22,315 bases of DNA from an uncultured Caryophanales bacterium (lineage in GTDB: Bacteria > Bacillota_I > Bacilli_A > RF39 > UBA660): positions 1-22,315 of the forward strand of contig CAMIXP010000004.1 in the NCBI GenBank assembly GCA_946402785.1. The letters run 5' to 3'. Position 1 is the first letter of the stretch; each line of letters begins with the position of its first letter. The notes under the pieces were generated by a model. It worked only from the letters and a program-made list of their open reading frames with translations, was not told the DNA's origin and searched no databases. Positions 6,651-13,012 of the stretch are shown piece by piece. The translations under genes were made by a program, and so were the position numbers.

Positions 6651-7823
6651 ATGGGCAAACAAGTATATAATGCTGAAGAATTAAAGACTCGTAGAAAACA
6701 AATTACATCCCTTGTTAAAAGTTATTATAAAAAGTTTGATTTTCTTCAGTATGATCCATTGGATTTGCTCATAGATAAATCAAATGATTTATTCTTAGAC
6801 TCCGACTTAACAATGGATGAAATTAATGAAAAAATGATGGATGCGATTACTTCTCGTAAGAGAGCGTTAGATGAACGCTATGATAATGAGAAAGTAAAAG
6901 CTAATCATGAAACAATTTATGGAAGACTTGAGCAACTTGCGAGATTATTAAATCAAGAAGGTGTTGATTACCAACTAGCTGGTGGTCTATGTGGATATGT
7001 TGCTTATGGAGAAGAATCGAATCGTTGTCATGATGATATTGATATTTGTATTAATGAAGAAGATCTTCCTAAATTTCGTAGAGTTTGTAAGAAGTTAGGT
7101 CTTCTATTTGAAGATAATCGTTTAAATAGTGAACGAGTACTCAGAGACGGTATTCCTCATGGGGAACATGAAGTGATTGCGAGAGACCCAGATAGTGATT
7201 TCCATATTGGAGCCTTTCCTTTTGAAAGACGAGATGGAATGGTTATTTCAAAAGGTTATTACCATGATGAAAATGATGTTCCTCATGTTCGAGAAGAAAT
7301 CTATTTACCAGAACTTGCAGAAGAATTATTTGGAAATTTAGAGATTGATTTTAGAGGAACTCCTCTAACTATTACTCCACCAGAATTTGTTTATTTATTA
7401 AAACAATATACTCGACAAGAAAAGGATCAACATGATATTCTATTCTTAGAGAATCATATGAGTCGTGATAAACTACTTCGTATTCAAGAATTATCAAAAG
7501 ATCAAAAAGTCGTACAACTTGTTCCTGTTGAGGATATTCCATATGCTTCCTTAAATCCTTATGATGAGGATGAAGGCGAATTAGGACTTATGTTAGCGGA
7601 TGAAGGTCCGAGAAGAATCAATGAAGCGAGTGCTTCAGAAAAGAAGGAGGGTACCAAAGTGCGTGTAAAGAAAGCTGGACAAGAAGTTCAACAACAAGTG
7701 CAAGACCAAGAACAAATCAATGAAGAAGGATTCATCAGCAATACAATCATTACAACATTAGCTCTTATTTCATTTGTATTATGCTTTATTGGTGTTGCTA
7801 TTATCTATCTAGTTCAAATGTAA
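6651..7823 (+). CDS. Nucleotidyltransferase-fold protein with a C-terminal membrane tail
   Basis: The product is 390 residues. Residues 85-300 resemble the aminoglycoside-adenylyltransferase-like group: LAGGLCGYVAYG at 109-120 supplies the GG motif and CHDDIDICI (126-134) the paired acidic residues (Asp129, Asp131). The N-terminal 80 residues are helical. A charged, Gln-rich linker leads to one membrane helix at the very C-terminus (about 361-390), so the enzyme domain probably hangs on the cytoplasmic face. The substrate is unknown; antibiotic modification, small-molecule or RNA nucleotidylation are all open. An ATG at 6576 would add 25 residues that look like a lipoprotein signal, but this stretch is terminator plus promoter DNA. 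The start at 6651 is preferred, although its ribosome site (AGGATGTGAT) is weak. Confidence 0.75.
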   Translation: MGKQVYNAEELKTRRKQITSLVKSYYKKFDFLQYDPLDLLIDKSNDLFLDSDLTMDEINEKMMDAITSRKRALDERYDNEKVKANHETIYGRLEQLARLLNQEGVDYQLAGGLCGYVAYGEESNRCHDDIDICINEEDLPKFRRVCKKLGLLFEDNRLNSERVLRDGIPHGEHEVIARDPDSDFHIGAFPFERRDGMVISKGYYHDENDVPHVREEIYLPELAEELFGNLEIDFRGTPLTITPPEFVYLLKQYTRQEKDQHDILFLENHMSRDKLLRIQELSKDQKVVQLVPVEDIPYASLNPYDEDEGELGLMLADEGPRRINEASASEKKEGTKVRVKKAGQEVQQQVQDQEQINEEGFISNTIITTLALISFVLCFIGVAIIYLVQM

Positions 7824-7825
7824 TG

Positions 7826-7852
7826 AAAATCTAGTTAATCTAGATTTTTTTT
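7826..7852 (+). terminator. Intrinsic terminator of the nucleotidyltransferase gene
   Basis: AAAATCTAG and CTAGATTTT pair around a TTAAT loop and are followed by T. The next gene's extended -10 begins two bases later. Confidence 0.85.
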
Positions 7853-7853
7853 A

Positions 7854-7862
7854 TGCTATAAT
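7854..7862 (+). promoter_or_regulatory. Extended -10 promoter of the radical SAM gene
   Basis: TGCTATAAT in the context TATGCTATAATAACGG, directly after the preceding terminator's T-run. Confidence 0.7.
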
Positions 7863-7865
7863 AAC

Positions 7866-7872
7866 GGTGAGG
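7866..7872 (+). promoter_or_regulatory. Ribosome binding site fixing the start at 7881
   Basis: GGTGAGG ends eight bases before the ATG at 7881 but only two bases before the in-frame TTG at 7875, so the ATG is the start. Confidence 0.7.
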
Positions 7873-7880
7873 TTTTGCTT

Positions 7881-8771
7881 ATGGAATTATTAAAACATTG
7901 TATGTTGTGCCCTAGAAAATGTGGGGTCAATCGTTATGAGACGGTTGGTGCTTGTGGGGCAACCAATAAAATACGTTTAGCTTATTATCATTTGCATGAA
8001 TGGGAAGAACCTGTTTTATCTGGTGATAAAGGAAGTGGAACAATCTTCTTCTCTCATTGCAATTTAAAATGTATTTATTGTCAAAATAAAAAGATTAGTA
8101 TCGATGGATATGGAAAACTGATTTCCAATAAGAAGTTAGGAGAGATTATGCTTACTCTTCAAGAGATGGGTGCTCATAATATTAACTTAGTAACTCCTAC
8201 GCATTATGTTCCACAAATTGCATCAGTACTTCAAAAATTAAAAGGTAAAGCACTAACAATTCCGGTTGTTTATAATACGAGTAGTTATGAATGTGTCGGT
8301 ACTTTGATGATGATGAATCATTTAGTGGATATCTATTTAGCAGATTTAAGATATTATGATGATCAACTTGCCTGGAACTATTCTGGTTGTAAGGACTATT
8401 TTGAAAATGCGACGATGGCAATCGATGAAATGTATAGACAAGTTGGAAAACCTGTCTTTGATGAGAAAGGTCTCATGAAGAGTGGTTTGATTGTAAGAGT
8501 TTTGATTCTACCGGGTCACTTAGAGGATGCGAAAAAGATTATTCATTACTTATACAAAACTTATGGAGATGATATCATTATTAGTATTATGAATCAGTAT
8601 ACTCCAGTGAATCCATGTATTTATCAAAATTTAAATCGAAGGCTTACGAAGGAAGAATATGATGAGGTCATCAAGTATGCTTTAGAGATTGGGGTTACAC
8701 AGGCATTTGTACAGGATGAAGGTACTGCAGAAGAGAGTTTTATTCCTGATTTTAATACCAATGTTTTGTGA
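7881..8771 (+). CDS. PflX-type radical SAM protein
   Basis: The protein is 296 residues, the usual length for the PflX group (COG1313), relatives of pyruvate formate-lyase activating enzyme. The radical SAM 4Fe-4S motif CNLKCIYC has Cys at 60, 64 and 67. An N-terminal Cys set (residues 7, 10, 14 and 25; CMLCPRKCGV and GACGA) is typical of this group and may hold a second cluster. The rest keeps the partial barrel pattern, including VYNTSSYE and the NQYTPV segment near the end. These proteins are expected to start a radical reaction from S-adenosylmethionine; the substrate is unknown, and no glycyl-radical enzyme gene is adjacent. No clear terminator follows it. Confidence 0.88.
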   Translation: MELLKHCMLCPRKCGVNRYETVGACGATNKIRLAYYHLHEWEEPVLSGDKGSGTIFFSHCNLKCIYCQNKKISIDGYGKLISNKKLGEIMLTLQEMGAHNINLVTPTHYVPQIASVLQKLKGKALTIPVVYNTSSYECVGTLMMMNHLVDIYLADLRYYDDQLAWNYSGCKDYFENATMAIDEMYRQVGKPVFDEKGLMKSGLIVRVLILPGHLEDAKKIIHYLYKTYGDDIIISIMNQYTPVNPCIYQNLNRRLTKEEYDEVIKYALEIGVTQAFVQDEGTAEESFIPDFNTNVL

Positions 8772-8797
8772 TTTTCTTTTCATTTTCTTTAAAAGTG

Positions 8798-8806
8798 TGT
8801 TATTAT
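8798..8806 (+). promoter_or_regulatory. Extended -10 promoter of the CPHC protein gene
   Basis: TGTTATTAT, 19 bases before the ATG at 8826, with a strong AGGAGG ribosome site at 8813-8818. A weak -35 (TTTTCA) lies 18 bases upstream of the hexamer. Confidence 0.6.
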
Positions 8807-8825
8807 TTATTTAGGAGGTTATAAA

Positions 8826-9404
8826 ATGAAAAAGTTAATGGTTCTTGCATTAATGCTAGTAGTTTTCTTAGTACCATTTGTTGCTTTCGCTGAAGGTGAA
8901 GAAGGCGAAGGAGATTCTACATTAATCGCAACAGATCAACGTGTTATTGTTTACTTCTTCCATGGTGATGGATGTCCACACTGTGCTGAAGCAGAAGAAT
9001 GGTTCGATAGTATCCAAGGTGAATATGGAGAAAAAATGAGAATCGCTGCTTATGAAGTATGGAATGATGCTGAGAATGCTTCTTTAATGTCACAAGTTGC
9101 TCAATTAAGAGGTGACGATGCTACTGGAGTTCCATATATCGTTATCGGAGATAAATCATGGATTGGTTTCAATGAAACTGTTATGGGTTCAGAAATCAAA
9201 GCTCAAATCGATAAGATGTATGAAATTGATCCAGCAGAAAGAGTTGACTCTATTGCTGAAGCAGGTGGAGTTCTTCCACCAGAAGCAGAGAAATCTGATA
9301 AAAAAGATGGTGCAGCTAAAGATGTTATCGCTTTAATCGTTGTACTTGTTATCACTGGTGGTATTTGCTACGGTGTATATGCTGCAAGAAAATCAGCTAA
9401 TTAA
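8826..9404 (+). CDS. Membrane-anchored thioredoxin-fold thiol-disulfide oxidoreductase
   Basis: This encodes 192 residues. A signal peptide (about 1-22, ending FAFAE) is followed by a thioredoxin-like domain with the active site CPHC at 50-53, in VYFFHGDGCPHCAEAEEWF. GVPYIVIG at 101-108 carries the expected cis-proline. An acidic linker leads to a C-terminal membrane helix (about 166-185) and a short basic end. The enzyme domain therefore sits outside the cell, tethered at its C-terminus. CPHC is the dipeptide of DsbA-type oxidases, so disulfide formation is more likely than reduction, but this is inference; no DsbB- or CcdA-like partner is encoded nearby. An ideal AGGAGG and a strong terminator suggest good expression. 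Confidence 0.87.
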   Translation: MKKLMVLALMLVVFLVPFVAFAEGEEGEGDSTLIATDQRVIVYFFHGDGCPHCAEAEEWFDSIQGEYGEKMRIAAYEVWNDAENASLMSQVAQLRGDDATGVPYIVIGDKSWIGFNETVMGSEIKAQIDKMYEIDPAERVDSIAEAGGVLPPEAEKSDKKDGAAKDVIALIVVLVITGGICYGVYAARKSAN

Positions 9405-9427
9405 AAGAACCAAATGGTTCTTTTTTT
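9403..9427 (+). terminator. Intrinsic terminator of the CPHC protein gene
   Basis: AAAAGAACC and GGTTCTTTT pair around AAAT and are followed by T. The hairpin core is the same as that at 1502-1525 on the other strand. Confidence 0.85.
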
Positions 9428-9432
9428 GTGCA

Positions 9433-9461
9433 TAAAAAAAATCAGTATTTCTACTGATTTT
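9433..9461 (-). terminator. Intrinsic terminator of the signal peptidase operon
   Basis: Read leftward, AAAATCAGTA and TACTGATTTT pair around a four-base loop and are followed by eight T. The TAG stop at 9453-9451 is part of the hairpin. It lies back to back with the rightward terminator at 9403-9427. Confidence 0.85.
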
Positions 9462-10557
9462 CTCTTTCTTCTTTCTTTTCTAATTCTCTTTGGATATCTA
9501 CTACTTTAATACCAAAGGTATATAGAATTTTATTCGAACTTGGAATAATGAAATATACTCCTGTTTTCTTTGCATTTTCAATCATTAAGATTGGTTGATT
9601 AATGGTATCTCTAATCTCTAACATATCATTGAATGAATCAATTCTTAAACTCTTATATCCAGAGATATCAAATGTACCATTAACTCTTTGAATATAAGCA
9701 TTATAGTTACTTAAGATTTTCTTTAATTCTCTTTCATAGATTGATTTTGCAGTCTTTGTATTTTCCATAAATAGGAAAGCACGTACTGCAATGATAATCG
9801 CAATTACCAAAGAAATAACGGCACAGAATAAGAATAATACATTTGCTTTTGAAGGTTCTGAACATAGAATTGAATTATTCTCATTATCAATAATACTATT
9901 GGTAATATCCATACCCATTGTTTTATTTGTTAATGGGATAACGATGGATGTTACCGATTCATTTCCTGGTAAGGATTCCTTACAGTTATTTTGTACATCT
10001 ACGTATAAATTTACGGTAAGTGTACTTGTAACATTATCAATATCATAAGTACGAATAAAGTCTTTAATTAAATCATTATATTTATTGTAGTTAATATTAA
10101 CATTTTCTTCTATGATGGTTTCTACTTCATCGGATGTTTTTTCTACTTTTGTGATTAATGTTTCATCGAACGTATATAAGTTCTTGAAAGTTGTTTTATC
10201 TTTTACGGCAACGTTTGCTTCTACTCGATATGAGTATTTATAGCTAGTTGCTGGTTTTTCTAATTCTAATCGATATTTGAAAGTTGCTGTAATATAATCA
10301 ATTAAATCACTGATATATTGATTATCTTTTTCTAGATAATCTTTATCATAGAATGTATTATCTTTTAAATGAATTCGATAATCTACATCACTATTTTCTT
10401 TATAATTTACATATTTTGTTTGATTTAATACATTATAAATATATAAGAATAAGCATGAGAAACCTACAAAGAGTATAATCATTCCTACATAGGTTAGTAA
10501 AGATCTTTTGCGTTTCGTATCTTCGGCAAACATCTTTTCTACTTCGCTCTTTTTCAT
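9451..10557 (-). CDS. DUF5305-like two-helix membrane protein of the export operon
   Basis: The 368-residue product has a basic N-terminus, a membrane helix at about 20-42, an extracytoplasmic domain of about 200 residues, a second helix at about 243-267 and a 100-residue cytoplasmic end. The outer domain is beta-rich, with alternating hydrophobic residues and two Cys (in NNCKES and ILCSEP) that could form a disulfide. Layout and context fit the DUF5305 family, known beside ER/archaeal-type signal peptidases; this is recognition from memory, so moderate. It is the last gene of the operon, 20 bases after the peptidase gene, and the terminator overlaps its stop. It may assemble or anchor the secreted protein of the operon. 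Confidence 0.65.
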   Translation of the reverse strand: MKKSEVEKMFAEDTKRKRSLLTYVGMIILFVGFSCLFLYIYNVLNQTKYVNYKENSDVDYRIHLKDNTFYDKDYLEKDNQYISDLIDYITATFKYRLELEKPATSYKYSYRVEANVAVKDKTTFKNLYTFDETLITKVEKTSDEVETIIEENVNINYNKYNDLIKDFIRTYDIDNVTSTLTVNLYVDVQNNCKESLPGNESVTSIVIPLTNKTMGMDITNSIIDNENNSILCSEPSKANVLFLFCAVISLVIAIIIAVRAFLFMENTKTAKSIYERELKKILSNYNAYIQRVNGTFDISGYKSLRIDSFNDMLEIRDTINQPILMIENAKKTGVYFIIPSSNKILYTFGIKVVDIQRELEKKEERENQ

Positions 10558-10577
10558 AGTTTCTCCCTTCCTTTCTC

Positions 10578-11726
10578 TTAATCAAATAAGTCGTTTACAA
10601 ATAGTGTTGGATATCCAATATATTTAATCTTAAATTTATAGATTCCTACGATATCACTATCTGTTCTATAATCTACATCTACGTAGTCGTTTGCATCTCC
10701 TTTGGTGTAATATCTTAGTTTGCCATTTACTTTTTCGATTTCAACGACTCTGTGGATTAGTCTTAGTTTATCTTTTGTGAAGACTACGACGTCTCCTTTA
10801 TTTATTCTTTGGTTCCTATAACTTTCAAAAATAGCCGCATCTCCATAATCAATGGATCCTGACATACTACCAGAACCAATTACAATCAATCCATATCGGA
10901 ATTGACATGATATCAACATGGTGAATAATCCGGTTATGATTAGGATAACGGTTATTCGTAACATGTTTCTTCTTTTTTCTTTATAAGCTACTGCATATCT
11001 TTCTCTTGTATATCCATACTCTAATACTAAATATAAGATATAAGGATAAACCATTCTTAAGAATGTACGGAAATAAATATACATGTTTGGAATAACTGGA
11101 ATGATATATACATATAGACAGGTTATTAATCGATAACCAATAACTCCTTTGTTTCCAAATTTCTTTGTAACATAGTTATAGAATAAATTACAAGCTACGG
11201 ATGCACAGAAGACAAATCCTGTTAGATTTAATACTCCTTCTAGTGTATCTAAGTTATATACATTTCGATAGATAAATAAATCTATCAAAACCATACTAAT
11301 AAATGTTAGAAATTTAGAAAAGTCTATTCTTGCTTTATAGATCTTGATACTTCCATCTTGGTTTAAGAATATATTTCTGATTATTTCTGATGAGACTATG
11401 ATGACTGCGAATGGAATAATATTCTTCAACAAAGATCGTATTCCAAATACTTCTATTTGTTTACTAAATGTATAGAAGAATAATCCTGATAAATAGAATA
11501 ATCCTACATATAGTAATGCAAATCCTATTAAAAGATATAAGATTTCTCTTTCAAATAGAGCTGTTTTTTTATCACTTGTGAATATCTTTCTTACAAGCCA
11601 CATATAAGCAAATAATGCGACTGCTAAAAGTGGCTGTGTCATATTATTTGACACAAAGAGAGCAACAAACAAGATAATTAATAATATGACTTCAAATAAA
11701 TATAGTTTTAATTTGCTATCCTTCAT
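10578..11726 (-). CDS. sipW: ER/archaeal-type signal peptidase I (SipW class) with polytopic N-terminal domain
   Basis: The product is 382 residues, about twice the length of a typical SipW. The C-terminal 110 residues are the peptidase: GSGSMSG at 284-290 gives the catalytic Ser287 and LRLIHRVV holds His325, which replaces the Lys of bacterial SPase I as in ER, archaeal and SipW enzymes. KGDAND at 342-347 is the conserved Asp region. The first 275 residues form about eight or nine membrane helices that are not part of standard signal peptidases. It should cleave the SipW-type signal of the protein encoded just upstream. GGAAGAGGG precedes the ATG. It lies between the TasA-like and DUF5305-like genes in one operon with gaps of 39 and 20 bases. 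Confidence 0.88.
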   Translation of the reverse strand: MKDSKLKLYLFEVILLIILFVALFVSNNMTQPLLAVALFAYMWLVRKIFTSDKKTALFEREILYLLIGFALLYVGLFYLSGLFFYTFSKQIEVFGIRSLLKNIIPFAVIIVSSEIIRNIFLNQDGSIKIYKARIDFSKFLTFISMVLIDLFIYRNVYNLDTLEGVLNLTGFVFCASVACNLFYNYVTKKFGNKGVIGYRLITCLYVYIIPVIPNMYIYFRTFLRMVYPYILYLVLEYGYTRERYAVAYKEKRRNMLRITVILIITGLFTMLISCQFRYGLIVIGSGSMSGSIDYGDAAIFESYRNQRINKGDVVVFTKDKLRLIHRVVEIEKVNGKLRYYTKGDANDYVDVDYRTDSDIVGIYKFKIKYIGYPTLFVNDLFD

Positions 11727-11765
11727 ACTATCCCTCTTCCTTGTTGCCTACGTTCTATCAAATAA

Positions 11766-12305
11766 CTAAGCTTGAACAGCATTAATGTCTGCTAATTTAA
11801 CATAGAAATTTTCTGTATGAGCTGTATCTCCAACCCATGCTTTCTTTAGTGTTACTGTTACAGTGAATGTAGTTGTTTCATTTGGAGTAAGATTCTTTGT
11901 ACCACTCCATCCTGGTGTTACTACTACTGTGAAGTATTGGCTGCTTGAATTAGTCCATACATTTGTATATCCACTATCTGAATATACTTTTAAGTTTGTA
12001 TCAACTAATGCTGCATTGATTCCAGCTGGGCTGTAGTTCATTACTTCAAATACACATGATTGTTCTTGTCCTACTGTATCTAGTGTAACAACACATGTTC
12101 CTGTTTGAGATTTTGCAGTTGCTGTAGCTGTTCCTGTACTTCCTGTTGTAACACCATCAAATGCAACTTCAAATTCATCTGATGCTGTTGCGTTTGCAGT
12201 ACCAGTTACTGTTAAGTTTGCAGCAGTGATGGCATAACCAATACCCATAGCAACGATTGCTAATAAGATAATGACTGCTAAACCAACGTTTTTCTTCTTC
12301 TTCAT
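11766..12305 (-). CDS. SipW-dependent TasA/camelysin-like secreted protein
   Basis: The 179-residue protein starts with four Lys and one hydrophobic helix (about 8-28), ending GYAITAANLTVTGTA, which resembles the signal of proteins processed by SipW-type peptidases. The mature part is Thr/Ser/Gly-rich, beta-rich and has very few basic residues, as in TasA and camelysin fibre proteins. Cys71 and Cys84 could form a disulfide. A fibre or surface role is inferred from the class; sequence identity to TasA is not obvious. GTG at 12314 is in frame, but GGAGGTGA at 12312-12319 is a near-perfect ribosome site for the ATG at 12305. A structured leader precedes it, and the peptidase gene follows. Confidence 0.78.
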   Translation of the reverse strand: MKKKKNVGLAVIILLAIVAMGIGYAITAANLTVTGTANATASDEFEVAFDGVTTGSTGTATATAKSQTGTCVVTLDTVGQEQSCVFEVMNYSPAGINAALVDTNLKVYSDSGYTNVWTNSSSQYFTVVVTPGWSGTKNLTPNETTTFTVTVTLKKAWVGDTAHTENFYVKLADINAVQA

Positions 12306-12311
12306 AATATT

Positions 12312-12322
12312 CACCTCCTCCT
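12312..12322 (-). promoter_or_regulatory. Strong ribosome binding site of the TasA-like gene
   Basis: AGGAGGAGGTGA-type sequence lies six bases before the ATG at 12305. It begins five bases after the long helix of the leader, so folding or unfolding of that helix could affect access to it. Confidence 0.75.
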
Positions 12323-12327
12323 TCAGT

Positions 12328-12427
12328 CTTTGCCTTGGGAACTATCTTTGAAACCTCAATGCTTGTCCCCGAAGCAAAGGGCTAGGACGAATCCTAAGTA
12401 GTATCTGGGTATATAGACACCCCTACT
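12328..12427 (-). ncRNA. Structured 5' leader RNA of the signal peptidase operon
   Basis: Read leftward, three hairpins follow each other. P1 (12427-12397) pairs AGTAG with CTACT and GGGTGT with ATACCC, with a CTAT loop and a five-base AGATA bulge. P2 (12396-12383) pairs TAGGA with TCCTA around a TTCG loop. P3 pairs 12379-12366 with 12341-12328, 13 of 14 positions, and encloses a small TTGA/TCAA hairpin. P3 ends five bases before the ribosome site. The conserved sequences I know for FMN, c-di-GMP-I and -II, guanidine, T-box, THF and fluoride RNAs are absent. A riboswitch, protein-binding leader or mRNA stabiliser are all possible. Confidence 0.6.
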
Positions 12428-12459
12428 CTACAATCTAATCGTACTATTAATTTCTTACC

Positions 12460-12489
12460 ATTTCAATCATTTTTGTATAATATTGTCAA
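12460..12489 (-). promoter_or_regulatory. Probable promoter of the signal peptidase operon
   Basis: A perfect -35 TTGACA (12489-12484) starts six bases after the stop of the YbaK-type gene. An 18-base spacer leads to TGAAAT (12465-12460), which matches four of six -10 positions. This would give a leader of about 150 bases. The -10 assignment is uncertain. Confidence 0.5.
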
Positions 12490-12494
12490 CTACT

Positions 12495-12962
12495 TTACTT
12501 ATCTTTACACACATCTATCCATTTTTGATAGTCAAGTATTTCTTCTAGTTTTTTTACTTCTATTGGAATAGCGCTATTATGAGTACCACAAGCTGGGTGA
12601 ATTAGCGTATGTTCTTTTAGAGAAACATCTAAATAGATATCTACATTTTCTTTTACTCCAAAAGGACATACTCCTCCTATTTCATGTCCAATTAATTCTT
12701 CTACTAATTCTGGTGGAATCATTTTTGCTTTCGTATGGAATTCTTGTTTATACTTAGCATTATCTATTTTTTGATCTCCTGCAACTACGATTACAATTGG
12801 TTTTTCTCCTACTAGGAAAGACATTGTTTTCGCAATCTCTGCTTCCTTACAATTTAATGCTTTTGCGGCTAATTCTACCGTTGCACTTGATGTATCAAAC
12901 TCTAATATTTTGTTATCTAATTTATATTTTTTTAAATATTCTTTTGCTCTTTCTAATGACAT
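12495..12962 (-). CDS. ybaK: YbaK/EbsC-type aminoacyl-tRNA editing protein
   Basis: The 155-residue protein is a free-standing YbaK-type editing domain, the family that removes Cys (or other wrong amino acids) from tRNA-Pro in the cytoplasm. AKTMSF contains the conserved Lys45, and GGVCPFG at 96-102 is the family's signature loop. HPACGTHNSAI near the end is also typical. The length is normal. AGGAGAG lies four bases before the ATG. It follows the HtrA gene by about 50 bases and is separated from it by a weak terminator. No terminator follows its own stop, so it may read into the signal peptidase operon. Confidence 0.9.
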   Translation of the reverse strand: MSLERAKEYLKKYKLDNKILEFDTSSATVELAAKALNCKEAEIAKTMSFLVGEKPIVIVVAGDQKIDNAKYKQEFHTKAKMIPPELVEELIGHEIGGVCPFGVKENVDIYLDVSLKEHTLIHPACGTHNSAIPIEVKKLEEILDYQKWIDVCKDK

Positions 12963-12973
12963 AATACTCTCCT

Positions 12974-13005
12974 TTATAAAATGAAAAGTAGTGTTTACTA
13001 CTTTT
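12974..13005 (-). terminator. Probable terminator after the htrA gene
   Basis: AAAAGTAGT and ACTACTTTT form a nine-base-pair stem with a four-base loop. The leftward T-run is interrupted (TTTTCATTTTAT), so termination may be partial. The stretch also holds the only space for a promoter of the YbaK-type gene. Confidence 0.55.
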
Positions 13006-13012
13006 CCCTTTT

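Noticed and set aside
5234..7823. Integrative conjugative element
   Set aside because: Only a VirD4/TraG-like ATPase is present; there is no relaxase, VirB4-like protein, integrase or attachment repeat.
7875..7880. TTG start two codons before the radical SAM ATG
   Set aside because: The ribosome site GGTGAGG would be only two bases away; its distance to the ATG at 7881 is normal.
12328..12427. FMN, c-di-GMP or T-box riboswitch
   Set aside because: A CTTCGGGG stretch recalls the FMN element and GGCAAAG recalls c-di-GMP-I, but the other conserved blocks of each class are missing and the T-box sequence is absent.
12440..12475. Seven-codon frame in the leader of the TasA-like gene
   Set aside because: It has no ribosome site and overlaps the proposed -10 region, so it is probably not transcribed.
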